Shown here piece by piece: positions 49,300-58,408 of a stretch of DNA of 64,000 nucleotides. The first letter of the stretch is position 1; every line of letters begins with the position of its first letter. Both the position numbers and the translations under genes were made by a program. Origin of the DNA: Gammaproteobacteria bacterium (lineage in GTDB: Bacteria; Pseudomonadota; Gammaproteobacteria; Steroidobacterales; PWYM01); the NCBI GenBank assembly GCA_007693855.1, contig RECU01000038.1, positions 1 to 64,000 on the forward strand, in the 5' to 3' direction. The notes below the pieces were generated by a model. That model was given only the letters and a program-made list of their open reading frames with translations, was not told where the DNA came from and did not search any database.

Positions 49300-50496
49300 T
49301 CAGCCGACCTGCGCGGGCGGCTGCAGGGTAGCGCGCAACTGCGCGAGCTCGCGGTGACGGGTCGGGATGTCGTCCCGCGGCGCCGCCCGGCGCAGATCGC
49401 GCAGCCGCTCCAGTGCCGGCAGCAGCACGGACAGCGGCGGCCCGCTGGCGGTGACATCCCCCTGTGCGTCCTCGGGCAGCGTCTGGGCCGGCAGCTCGAT
49501 GAACCGGCGCACCAGCTGATCGTGGTGCTGGGTCGCGGTCTCGCCATGCCGGGCACAGACCTCGAGGTAGCGCGCGACCACCGCCTGGAACCAGGGTCGA
49601 TCGGCCGCCTCGGGTGCCGCGTCCAGCAGGGCGTCGAGCAGGCTGCGACGGCGCATGCAATCCCGCAGCCGCTGCTGGTCCTCGGGCAGCATGTAGAGAA
49701 ACTTGTCGACCAGCAGCTGCGAGTACTCGGGATGGTCGGCACGACACAGGCCGAGCAGCAGGTCGATCTCGTTGATCCCGGCGAAGTCGCCAGCGTTGGC
49801 GCCACGATAGACGTGCGGGCCGACCCGGTAGGGCTTGAGGTAAGGCCGTACGCAGTAGAAGAACCGGTCGACGTCCAGCGCGGCGAACAGCGCCTCATTG
49901 CTACGCTGGACATCAACGAGCGCCGCGGCGGTGTCGTCGAGCAGCTGCAGCACCGCGGGATGGGAGATGCCCATCGGCAGGATGCGGACCAGCGCATCGG
50001 CTGCCCGCTTGTAGGCCAGAATGCCGCGGGTGTTGTAGTCGAAAAAGACCCGCTCAGCCTCCAGCCGCGTGAAGCGCTTGTAGATGCCGTCCCGGGCTGG
50101 ATTGTGGGTGGTGAGGTGGCTGGTGGCGAAGCGCGGCGTCACGCCCAGCGAGGCGCCGAGGTGCAGCGCCAGTGCCGAGGCGGCCTGCAGCGGCGAGTTT
50201 TGCGCCTGCGCCGGGTCGCTCAACCCATGCCGGCGACAGGCCGCCATGAACATGCCCAGATTCCCCAGCAGGTCGAAGGCCGCTTCGAAGCCTTCATCGG
50301 TATTGCCCTCGGCGAGCAGCCGGGACACGTGGACATGGCCGCTCTCCAGCAGCTCCTGACGCAGCGCCTCCCCTTCGGCAGGAATCACGTTGCGGTCCGC
50401 CTGGGCGAAATACAGTTCCTCGAGCTCGGAATTGATATCAACGAAGCGGTCACGGATCCAGTCGTCGAACGCGCGGGCATTGGGTGTCATGTGCAT
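49300..50496 (-). CDS. DUF1864/PrnB-like protein (IDO/TDO heme dioxygenase superfamily)
   Basis: FDDWIRDRFVDINSELEELYFAQADR...TSHLTTHNPARDGIYKRFTRLEAERVFFDYNTRGILAYKRAADALVRILPMGISHP; family recalled, not searched. Confidence 0.6.
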   Translation of the reverse strand: MHMTPNARAFDDWIRDRFVDINSELEELYFAQADRNVIPAEGEALRQELLESGHVHVSRLLAEGNTDEGFEAAFDLLGNLGMFMAACRRHGLSDPAQAQNSPLQAASALALHLGASLGVTPRFATSHLTTHNPARDGIYKRFTRLEAERVFFDYNTRGILAYKRAADALVRILPMGISHPAVLQLLDDTAAALVDVQRSNEALFAALDVDRFFYCVRPYLKPYRVGPHVYRGANAGDFAGINEIDLLLGLCRADHPEYSQLLVDKFLYMLPEDQQRLRDCMRRRSLLDALLDAAPEAADRPWFQAVVARYLEVCARHGETATQHHDQLVRRFIELPAQTLPEDAQGDVTASGPPLSVLLPALERLRDLRRAAPRDDIPTRHRELAQLRATLQPPAQVG

Positions 50497-50631
50497 AGGT
50501 CATCCGGGTGCGCCGCCGATAGGCAGGCGCCGTCTGTAGGCGAGACAGCACTCTAGCAGCTACGCCTGGCAGGAACCCTGCAAGATCAACCATGAAATGA
50601 CGTAAATTGAGTGGAATCCTGCGCCAGAAGC

Positions 50632-51789
50632 TTAAAAAGCTGATTTTCCGGTCAGTGCCTGACCCACCACGAGCTGGTGGACGGTCTCCGTGCCTTCATA
50701 GGTGATCACGCTCTCAAGGTTCAACATGTGCCGGATGGCCTGGTGGCAGCTGGTGATGCCGGCCGCGCCGAGCAGGTCGCGACACTCGCGTGCCACCGCC
50801 AGCGCCATGCGCACGTTGTTCCACTTGGCGAGCGACACCTGCACGGGGGACAGTTCGCCGGCCTGCTTCAGCCGGCCGAGGTGCAGGGCCAGCAGCCTTG
50901 CGGTCGCGAGCTGTCGCGCCATGTCGGCCAGCCGCTGCTGCACGGACTGGGTGTGCGCCAGCGGGCGGCCGAACAGTTGACGATCGCCGGTATAGGCCAG
51001 ACTTTCGGTCAGGCAGGCCGCCGCTGCACCGGTCGCGCCCCAGCAGATTCCGTAACGCGCCTCGGTGAGGCAGCTGAGCGCGGCGCGAAGCCCCAGCGCG
51101 CCCGGCAGCCGCTGCTCTTCCGGCACGCGCACGGCGTCGAGATGCAGTGTCGAGGTCACCGCCGCCCGCAGGCTGTACTTGCGGCCGATGTCCGTGGCGG
51201 TGAACCCGGGGGTGCCCCGCTCCACCAGAAAGCCCCGGACACCCTCTTCGCTCCTCGCCCACACCAGTGCGCAGTCGGCAATCGAGCCGTTGCTGATCCA
51301 GGTCTTGCTGCCGTCGAGGATCCAGTCGCTGCCATCGCGGCGCGCCCGCGTGCGCATGTTCGCCGGGTCCGAACCGCCCTCGGCCTCGCTCAGACCAAAA
51401 CAGCCGATCGCCTCGCCACGCGCCAGGGCCGGCAGCCAGCGCGCCTTCTGCGCCTCCGACCCGTACGCATGGATCGGCCACATGACCAGGCTGGACTGCA
51501 CCGACACGAAGCTTCGCAATGCCGAGTCGCCGCGCTCGATTTCCTGGCAGATCAGCCCATAGGCGACGGGACCGAGACCCGGGCAGCCCCAGCCCGCCAG
51601 GCTGCTGCCGAGCAGCCCGAGTTCCGCCATGGGCCTGACGAGTTCCCGCGGAAACCGTCCGGCATCGAAGGCCTCGCCGATGATCGGCAGGACTTCGGCG
51701 GAGACGAAGCGTGCAACGCTGTCTTCCACCGCGCGCTCTTCATCGCTGAGCTGCCCACGGACATCGAGCAGATCGAGCGGATCGCCCAC
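50632..51789 (-). CDS. Acyl-CoA dehydrogenase family (glutaryl-CoA dehydrogenase-like)
   Basis: LLGSSLAGWGCPGLGPVAYGLICQEIERGDSALRSFVSVQSSLVMWPI; CFGLSEAEGGSDPANM; VITYEGTETVHQLVVGQALTGKSAF. Confidence 0.93.
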   Translation of the reverse strand: MGDPLDLLDVRGQLSDEERAVEDSVARFVSAEVLPIIGEAFDAGRFPRELVRPMAELGLLGSSLAGWGCPGLGPVAYGLICQEIERGDSALRSFVSVQSSLVMWPIHAYGSEAQKARWLPALARGEAIGCFGLSEAEGGSDPANMRTRARRDGSDWILDGSKTWISNGSIADCALVWARSEEGVRGFLVERGTPGFTATDIGRKYSLRAAVTSTLHLDAVRVPEEQRLPGALGLRAALSCLTEARYGICWGATGAAAACLTESLAYTGDRQLFGRPLAHTQSVQQRLADMARQLATARLLALHLGRLKQAGELSPVQVSLAKWNNVRMALAVARECRDLLGAAGITSCHQAIRHMLNLESVITYEGTETVHQLVVGQALTGKSAF

Positions 51790-51796
51790 TGCGGGA

Positions 51797-53059
51797 CTAT
51801 TCCCAGTCGTGGCGGTAGACCTGGCCGCCCTTCATCACGAAGCCTATGCTGCGCAGCGCCGAGATGTCCGCAAGCGGATCGCCTTCGATGGCCACGATGT
51901 CGGCATGCTTGCCCGGAGACAGCGAACCGATACTGTCGTCCATGCCGAGCATACGGGCCGATGCCAGCGTCGCCGAGCGCAACGCCTGCAGCGGTGTCAT
52001 TCCCGCCTCGACGTAGTACTCCGCCTCGCGCACGGTGGCGGTGGTGCCATCATTGGGCTCATAGGGAAACTGGTCGGTGCCGAGCGCGATGTTCACACCC
52101 TCCTCGACGGCCATCTCCAGGGCACGCCAGTGGTCCTGCCCCACTTCATAGACGCGGGCCATGTACCACGGCGGTGAACCGATGCGCTCGAAGAAATCGA
52201 AACTGGCCGGCTGGCTGACCACGATGGTGGGCACGTACCACGTCCCGCGCTCGGCCATCAGCTGCAGGGTCGGACGCTGCAGGAAATAGCCGTGCTCGAC
52301 CCCGTGCACCCCCAGCTCGACGGCCTCGCGGGTGGCATGATCCGAACCCGAGTGTGCCGTGACCTTGATGCCATGGCGCTCGGCGATGTCCACCACCGCC
52401 GAGATCTCGTCTGGCGTCATCAGGCCCTGGCCGATACCGCCCACCGGCGTGGCGATCCCCCCGGAGATGGCGATCTTCAGCCACTGCGCCCCTGCGCGAA
52501 CCTGCAGGCGCGCAGCCTTGCGCATCTCGTAGGGCCCGTCGTAGTGCGTACCCATGCTCGCCCCGTGGCCCCCGGTGATGTTGAGCATCTCGCCGGAGGA
52601 GACGATGCGCGGCCCTGGCAGGACCCCACGATCGATCGCCCGCGCCAGCGCGATGTCGGCATGACGCCGGTCACCGGGCTGGCGGATCGTGGTCACCCCG
52701 GCGTAGAGGCTCTGGCGCGCGTTGTCGGCCATGCGCAGCACCAGCTGCGCATCGCTCTCGGTAGCATGCTCCGCGGCCATGAGCCCGGGCAGGATCAGGC
52801 CAAGATGGACATGCATGTTCATCAGGCCTGGAATCAGCCATTTGCCCTCGAGATCGATACGCTCGGCATCTTCCGGCACCGGTGTCTCGGCCGCCGGCCC
52901 CGCGGCGGTGATCCGTCCGTCACGGATCACCACCACGGCATCGGGGATCACCTGACCCTCGATGACATCGACCAGCGCCGCACCGACAATGGCGCGGGTC
53001 TCGCCAGCGAGCAGCGGCTGACAGACCAGACACGCCGCGAGCAGCAGCAGTATTCTCAT
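51797..53059 (-). CDS. Amidohydrolase family protein (secreted imidazolonepropionase-like)
   Basis: WLIPGLMNMHVHLGL, GVTTIRQPGDRRHADIALA, VTAHSGSDHATREAVELGVHGVEHG, ALGTDQFPYEPND. Confidence 0.92.
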   Translation of the reverse strand: MRILLLLAACLVCQPLLAGETRAIVGAALVDVIEGQVIPDAVVVIRDGRITAAGPAAETPVPEDAERIDLEGKWLIPGLMNMHVHLGLILPGLMAAEHATESDAQLVLRMADNARQSLYAGVTTIRQPGDRRHADIALARAIDRGVLPGPRIVSSGEMLNITGGHGASMGTHYDGPYEMRKAARLQVRAGAQWLKIAISGGIATPVGGIGQGLMTPDEISAVVDIAERHGIKVTAHSGSDHATREAVELGVHGVEHGYFLQRPTLQLMAERGTWYVPTIVVSQPASFDFFERIGSPPWYMARVYEVGQDHWRALEMAVEEGVNIALGTDQFPYEPNDGTTATVREAEYYVEAGMTPLQALRSATLASARMLGMDDSIGSLSPGKHADIVAIEGDPLADISALRSIGFVMKGGQVYRHDWE

Positions 53060-53072
53060 ACCCGAGCCTCCG

Positions 53073-55400
53073 TTACAGCCGCACCGTCAGGCGTACCCCG
53101 TAGTTGCGGAAAGACGGCACGACATGCAGTCCGCCAAAGAAGGCTTTCTGGTAGGAGTTGGTGAAGAAATTGTTGTCGAACACGTTCTCCACGTAGGCGC
53201 TCACATCCCAGCGCTCGGTACGGATCCCTGCGCGCAGGTTCACCTGGTTGAAGCCCGGCACCTCCCAGGGGAAGCCTTCACGGACCAACGAGTTGATGTT
53301 GGCCACGTTGCGGCTGCGCGCAAACCACTCGCCACGCACGTAGGCGTCGTTGCCGTTGCCAAGCTCGAAGTTGTACTGGGCATCGGCGTTGGCGGTCAGC
53401 CGCGGGGCGTTCGGGATCCGACGGTCGGTGAGGTCGACGAACTGGCCGTCGATGAACGCGCCATCGAAGCTGTCGAACTTGGCGCTCAGATAGCCCACGC
53501 CGAGACCCACCACCAGGTTGTCGGTCACCAGTGCCAGGGCATCGACCTCGACGCCGTAGTTGCGTGCTTCGGCCGCATTGAGAATCGCGGCAATGAAGGC
53601 GATGTTGCCGTCCGGACGCTGCACACCAACGGCAGTGTTCACCTGCATGTCTTTCCAGTCCATGTAGAAGGCTGCAGCGTTCAGGCGCAGGCGCCGATCG
53701 AACAGCTCCGACTTGACACCGATCTCGTAGCTCCAGACCGTCTCCTCGTCGAAATCCTCACGCTCGCCTGCGCCCGCCAGCGCGATGTTCGTCTGGATAC
53801 CGCCGCTCTTGTAGCCCCGCGCCACGCTGCCATAGACGTTGATGTCGTCGCTCAGCGCGAAGGTCAACGCCGCCGAGGGCGAGAAGTCCGTGTAGCGGGT
53901 CGAGCCCTCGGCAAAGGCGGTGATTACGGGAGGATCACCGGAGGTGCGGAAGGTCAGCGAGTCGATCTCGTCGCGGGTCACGCGGGCGCCGAGCTTCAGC
54001 GACAGCTGATCGGTGATGTCGTAGAACAGCTCGCCGAAAACGGCATAGCTTTCGAACTCGCCGTTTGACCCCGAAGAGGTCACCTGCTGTCCGGGGAAAA
54101 ACGGCAGCCTGCTCACGAACTCATTGCCCGGATCGTTCGGATCGAAGGCGTTGCCGGCGAAGGTGAACTGGTCCTGGCTGCCGCGATCGCGCGCGTAGAT
54201 CACGCCGGCCGTCCAGTTCAGCGGGCCGTCGAGCGCCGAGACCAGGCGGAACTCCTGGGTGAAGGAGTCACGGAACAGCGGCTTGGTTTCAAAGAAAGCA
54301 TCGACGCTGCCGCCATCGATATCACCGCGCAGGAACTCGTCCTTGTCGATGTAGCCGGTGATGCTGATCAGCGAGAGATCATCCCAGTCGTACTGGGCGC
54401 GCGCCATCAGGTAATAGAACTTGTTGCCGACGCTCTGGCCGCGGTTGAAGTTCACCCGATTGCGGTTCTCGGGGAAAAAGCCCACGCCGTCGGGATTGGC
54501 CTCCGGCCCGAACAGGAAGGCACCGAAGGTGGACATCACGCCCGAGGGGACGCCTTCGCGCATGCCGACTTCCTCGTCGACATAGGTGCCGCTGACATCC
54601 AGGGTGAAGCGCTCGCTGGGCGTCCAGCGTACCGTGCCGCGCAGATACTGGTACTTGGAATCGTTGCCGCCACCGATGGGGTTGATATTGCGGATGTGGC
54701 CATCGGTCTGGGCGAACTTGCCGGCGAAGCGCACGGCCAGCGTGTCTTCGATGATCGGCACGTTGAGCACCGACTCGACATCGATGGAATTGAACCGCGC
54801 GTAGCCTACCGAGTTCTCCATGAACAGCTCGTTGTCAGGCTTGCGGGTCACCAGGTTGATCGCGCCACCGACCGCATTGCGGCCGAAGCCGGTGCCCTGC
54901 GGACCCCGCAGCACCTCGATGCGCTCCATGTCCAGGATCGGTGGGTTGACGGTCGCCTGGACCACGTTGAACTCGTCGACATAGAAGCCGAAGGACTGGG
55001 GGCGCACATCGATATCGCGCGAGACCTGGTTGGTCACCCCGCGGATACTGAGCTCACGGCGGTCGCGCGAACCTTCCTGGATGAAGCTCACGTTGGGTGT
55101 CCGGAAGAAGAAATCATCCACGCCCTGGATGTTCGAGAGCGTGATGTCTTCGGCCGTGAAGGCCGTGAGGCTGATCGGCACGTCCTGCGCCACGTCTTCG
55201 CGCCGCTGGGCGGTGACCACCACCTCGTCGAGCACCCGCGCGCCCTGCTGGGCGTTCGCGGGCACCTGCCAGCCGGCAGCCAGCAGCGTGACGCCGCAGA
55301 GTGCGGCGACCTGGCGTCTGAGGTGACGACGGCCGTCGCTGACGGCGGGCGGGGTGGACTCCTGGATGTTGCTCACGGTTTCTCTCTCCAACTGAAGCAT
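53073..55400 (-). CDS. TonB-dependent receptor
   Basis: TonB box DEVVVTAQRREDVAQDVPISLTAFTAEDI; VLRGPQGTGFGRNAVGGAINLVTRKP; C-terminal YGVRLTVRL. Confidence 0.93.
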   Translation of the reverse strand: MLQLERETVSNIQESTPPAVSDGRRHLRRQVAALCGVTLLAAGWQVPANAQQGARVLDEVVVTAQRREDVAQDVPISLTAFTAEDITLSNIQGVDDFFFRTPNVSFIQEGSRDRRELSIRGVTNQVSRDIDVRPQSFGFYVDEFNVVQATVNPPILDMERIEVLRGPQGTGFGRNAVGGAINLVTRKPDNELFMENSVGYARFNSIDVESVLNVPIIEDTLAVRFAGKFAQTDGHIRNINPIGGGNDSKYQYLRGTVRWTPSERFTLDVSGTYVDEEVGMREGVPSGVMSTFGAFLFGPEANPDGVGFFPENRNRVNFNRGQSVGNKFYYLMARAQYDWDDLSLISITGYIDKDEFLRGDIDGGSVDAFFETKPLFRDSFTQEFRLVSALDGPLNWTAGVIYARDRGSQDQFTFAGNAFDPNDPGNEFVSRLPFFPGQQVTSSGSNGEFESYAVFGELFYDITDQLSLKLGARVTRDEIDSLTFRTSGDPPVITAFAEGSTRYTDFSPSAALTFALSDDINVYGSVARGYKSGGIQTNIALAGAGEREDFDEETVWSYEIGVKSELFDRRLRLNAAAFYMDWKDMQVNTAVGVQRPDGNIAFIAAILNAAEARNYGVEVDALALVTDNLVVGLGVGYLSAKFDSFDGAFIDGQFVDLTDRRIPNAPRLTANADAQYNFELGNGNDAYVRGEWFARSRNVANINSLVREGFPWEVPGFNQVNLRAGIRTERWDVSAYVENVFDNNFFTNSYQKAFFGGLHVVPSFRNYGVRLTVRL

Positions 55401-55441
55401 GATGGGATGCGATAGGGCTGCCCGGGCAGCGCGAAGCTTGC

Positions 55442-55906
55442 TTAAGGTGCCGGCGTGCCGACGAAATTGATCAGGGCGATCCGCCCGTCGGTGATCAGCG
55501 CGTAGCCGACCACGCGCTCCCGGTGTTCCACGCCGTCACGACGCGAGTGCACCAGGTGCGAGGTGAAGGTCCGGGAGCCTGCGGAAAACCCCTGGTCGAA
55601 CGGCAGTTCGATTTCCACCGCCTCGGTGGCCGCCTGGATATTGCGGAAATGGCGGGCAAGCGCAACGGGGCCCACGCCGCGCAGGTTACCGTTGATGATC
55701 ATCACCGCGTCTTCGGTGTAATAGCGGGCAAAGGCCTCCGGGGTGAAGCCTTCAGGATCCTGATAGGCCTCGTTCCACCACTCGAACATCGCCTCGAGCA
55801 CCCGGCCCGGGTCTTCCTCGGCGCGCGCACTACCGAGCGACAGCAGCGACAGCAGCGACAGCAGCAGCACCAGCCACACTGCCCGCCATGCGAGTTTTCC
55901 ATCCAT
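55442..55906 (-). CDS. NTF2/SnoaL-like secreted protein
   Basis: MDGKLAWRAVWLVLLLSLLSLLSLGSARAEE; MFEWWNEAYQDPEGFTPEAFARYYTEDAVMIINGNLRG. Confidence 0.82.
   Translation of the reverse strand: MDGKLAWRAVWLVLLLSLLSLLSLGSARAEEDPGRVLEAMFEWWNEAYQDPEGFTPEAFARYYTEDAVMIINGNLRGVGPVALARHFRNIQAATEAVEIELPFDQGFSAGSRTFTSHLVHSRRDGVEHRERVVGYALITDGRIALINFVGTPAP
55731..55789 (-). repeat. Left arm of a 59-bp near-identical inverted repeat (pairs with 56209-56267)
   Basis: Reverse complement ATGTTCGAGTGGTGGAACGAGGCCTATCAGGATCCTGAAGGCTTCACCCCGGAGGCCTT; one mismatch to right arm. Confidence 0.92.
55837..55863 (-). repeat. 9-bp x3 tandem repeat in signal-peptide coding region
   Basis: GCGACAGCA x3, encoding the LSLLSLLSL stretch on the minus strand. 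Confidence 0.85.
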
Positions 55907-56112
55907 GAATCCCACTCCCTGCCGAGAATTCCGGCTGCGTCCCCTGCCGCCAGGGGCTGTCGCAGCCTGCCAACAGTGCGCTAGCAAACAACAAAAGCTG
56001 GCATTACGCAATCCGGATCGCGAGAATCTCGGCGAGGGAGACCCATCCGCTCCACGAGGAGGACGCAGCAGCGATTCCGCGTGGCGCGTGAACAACACTC
56101 ACGGAGGACATC

Positions 56113-58323
56113 ATGATGCGGCGGACACTGGTGCTGGGGGCCTGGCTGCTGGTCACGCCCGTATTTGCCGCGGCGGAGCCGCCTCGCCCGGGAGACGTGC
56201 TGGTGGGCATGTTCGAATGGTGGAACGAGGCCTATCAGGATCCTGAAGGCTTCACCCCGGAGGCCTTCGCGCGGTTTTTCGATGACGACGCGGTGATGGT
56301 CATCAACGGCAACGCCCGTGGTCCGGGGCCGGTGGCCATCGCCCGGCATTTCCGTGCCATTCAGGCCGCCGTCGACGAGGTCGAAATCCTCCTGCCGTTC
56401 CGCGAGGGCTTCGATGAGGGCGCGCGCAGTTTTACCTATCACTACACGCGTGCCGAGGTCGACGGTGAGACGCGGTACTCCCGCGTCATGGGCTATGCGC
56501 TGGTCCGCAACGGACGCATCGCGCTGATCGATTTCATCAACCTGCCAATCGAAGGGGTGCCCCCGCCGGCGCTCGGGCATGATCGCGGGGCCGATGCCCA
56601 TCTGCTCTGGCTGCTGGAGGCCCTGTTCGAGGAGTTGCTGGAAGCCAGCCCCATGCTGGCGGCCCGCCTCGACCGCGGCGTCCCCCGCGGCGAATGGGAC
56701 GGGTTCTCCGCCGCGGCCCGTGCCGCCGAGGCCGAGCGCCTGCAGCGCTGGCAGGCCCGACTGCAGGCTGAGGTCGACCGCAGCACACTCTCGCCGCGTG
56801 CCGCGCTGCAGCTCGACGTCGCCCTCGAGGAACTGGCGCTCAGGCTCGAACGGCTCGACTGGTGGGCCCAGAGCTACCCGCTCAACCAGATCGTCGGCCT
56901 GCATGTCGAGATTCCGAACCTGCTGATCAACCACCATCCCATCAGCAACGAAGCCGATGCGCGAGCCTACATCCAGCGCCTCGAGGGGGTCGGCCCCCTG
57001 CTCCGGGAGTTCGTGGCCGACATGGCGCTGCGCGAGGAGGCCGGTGTGCTGATGCCACGGGCGGTCTACCCGCGACTGATCGAGGCGACGCGCTCGCTGC
57101 TCGGCGGCGCACCGCTCGAGGCGGGTGAGGCCCACCCGCTGTGGCGCGACTTCCAGCGCAAACTGGCCGCGCTGGAACTCCCGCCCGCGCGCGAACAGGC
57201 GCTCATGGCCGACGCCGAGGCCGCCCTTCGCGGCGAATTCCGCGCCGGCTATGGCGCCTTGCTGGCACGTCTCGAGGACGAAGCCGCGCGCACCCCAATC
57301 GACGGCGGTGTGGGCCAGCTCCCTGACGGCGACGCCTATTACCGGTTCCTGCTCCGGCTGTTCACCACCACCGACATCAGCCCGGAGGAGGTGCACGCGC
57401 TGGGCCTGGCGGAAGTTGCCCGCATCCGCGAGGAGATGCGGGCGCTCATGCGTGAAGTCGGCTTCGAGGGGGAACTCGCGGAGTTCTTCACACAGTTGCG
57501 GGAAGACGAGCGGTTCCTGCTGCCGGATGACGATGAGGGTCGCGAGGCCTATCTGGCCCTCGCCCGCGAGCTGGTCGCCGGCGCGATGGCCCGCCTCGAC
57601 GAGGTGGTCACCGTGCCGCCCGACAGCGACGTGGTGGTTCGGCGCTTCCCGGCCTACCGCGAAGCCGGTGCGCCGGGAGGCTTTTACTCGGCACCCGCCG
57701 AGGACGGTTCGCGCCCTGGCATCATCGAGCTCAATCTCGCCAACATGGCCTCCAACCCGCTGTATGCCCTCGACGCACTGATCTACCACGAAGGCCCGCC
57801 CGGACATCATCTGCAGATCGCCAGCATGCTCGCCGACCCGGCGATCCCGCAGCTGCGCAAGGTCTATGTCTGGTGGTTGAATACCGCGTTCATCGAGGGC
57901 TGGGCACTGTATGCAGAACTGCTGGCCTCGGAGATGGGGCTGTACCGCGATGACTACGCCGAGTTCGGGCGGCTGTCCGCGGAGCTCTGGCGCGCGGTGC
58001 GCCTGGTGGTCGACAGCGGTCTGCACAGTCGCGGCTGGACCCGCGAACAGGCGCTCGACTACATGGCCGACACCCTGCCCGCGACCGCAGAGGCGAACGC
58101 GCGCGAGGTCGATCGTTATCTGGCCGTGCCCGGCCAGGCCACGGCCTTCAAGATCGGCATGCAGCGGCTGCTGGAACTGCGCGCACAGGCCCGCCAGACA
58201 CTGGGCGAGGACTTCGACATCCGGGCGTTCCACGACGAGATTCTGGCCCACGGCAACGTTCCGTTATGGGCGATAGAACAGGCCATCGCGCAGTGGTTGG
58301 AGGCGCAACAGGTGGCGCAGTGA
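56113..58323 (+). CDS. NTF2-like domain fused to DUF885 protein, secreted
   Basis: Signal peptide MMRRTLVLGAWLLVTPVFAAAE; NTF2 domain MFEWWNEAYQDPEGFTPEAFARFFDDDAVMVINGN; DUF885 region IIELNLANMASNPLYALDALIYHEGPPGHHLQIASM. Confidence 0.88.
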   Translation: MMRRTLVLGAWLLVTPVFAAAEPPRPGDVLVGMFEWWNEAYQDPEGFTPEAFARFFDDDAVMVINGNARGPGPVAIARHFRAIQAAVDEVEILLPFREGFDEGARSFTYHYTRAEVDGETRYSRVMGYALVRNGRIALIDFINLPIEGVPPPALGHDRGADAHLLWLLEALFEELLEASPMLAARLDRGVPRGEWDGFSAAARAAEAERLQRWQARLQAEVDRSTLSPRAALQLDVALEELALRLERLDWWAQSYPLNQIVGLHVEIPNLLINHHPISNEADARAYIQRLEGVGPLLREFVADMALREEAGVLMPRAVYPRLIEATRSLLGGAPLEAGEAHPLWRDFQRKLAALELPPAREQALMADAEAALRGEFRAGYGALLARLEDEAARTPIDGGVGQLPDGDAYYRFLLRLFTTTDISPEEVHALGLAEVARIREEMRALMREVGFEGELAEFFTQLREDERFLLPDDDEGREAYLALARELVAGAMARLDEVVTVPPDSDVVVRRFPAYREAGAPGGFYSAPAEDGSRPGIIELNLANMASNPLYALDALIYHEGPPGHHLQIASMLADPAIPQLRKVYVWWLNTAFIEGWALYAELLASEMGLYRDDYAEFGRLSAELWRAVRLVVDSGLHSRGWTREQALDYMADTLPATAEANAREVDRYLAVPGQATAFKIGMQRLLELRAQARQTLGEDFDIRAFHDEILAHGNVPLWAIEQAIAQWLEAQQVAQ
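56209..56267 (+). repeat. Right arm of the 59-bp inverted repeat
   Basis: ATGTTCGAATGGTGGAACGAGGCCTATCAGGATCCTGAAGGCTTCACCCCGGAGGCCTT. Confidence 0.92.
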
Positions 58324-58408
58324 CACCGGCGCGAGCCGGCGCCTGGCTGCCGTCGCCGGCATCCTCTACACTGCGCCGCGGTCCGGAGACAGCAGCGGGG
58401 ATGCACGT

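Noticed and set aside
48111-49997. 628-aa single ORF as one gene
   Set aside because: Its N-terminal third is an out-of-frame reading of the DUF1864-like gene; the PLP enzyme starts at GTG 49298
55981-58251. 756-aa minus-strand ORF
   Set aside because: Antisense to the NTF2-DUF885 fusion; no recognisable motifs
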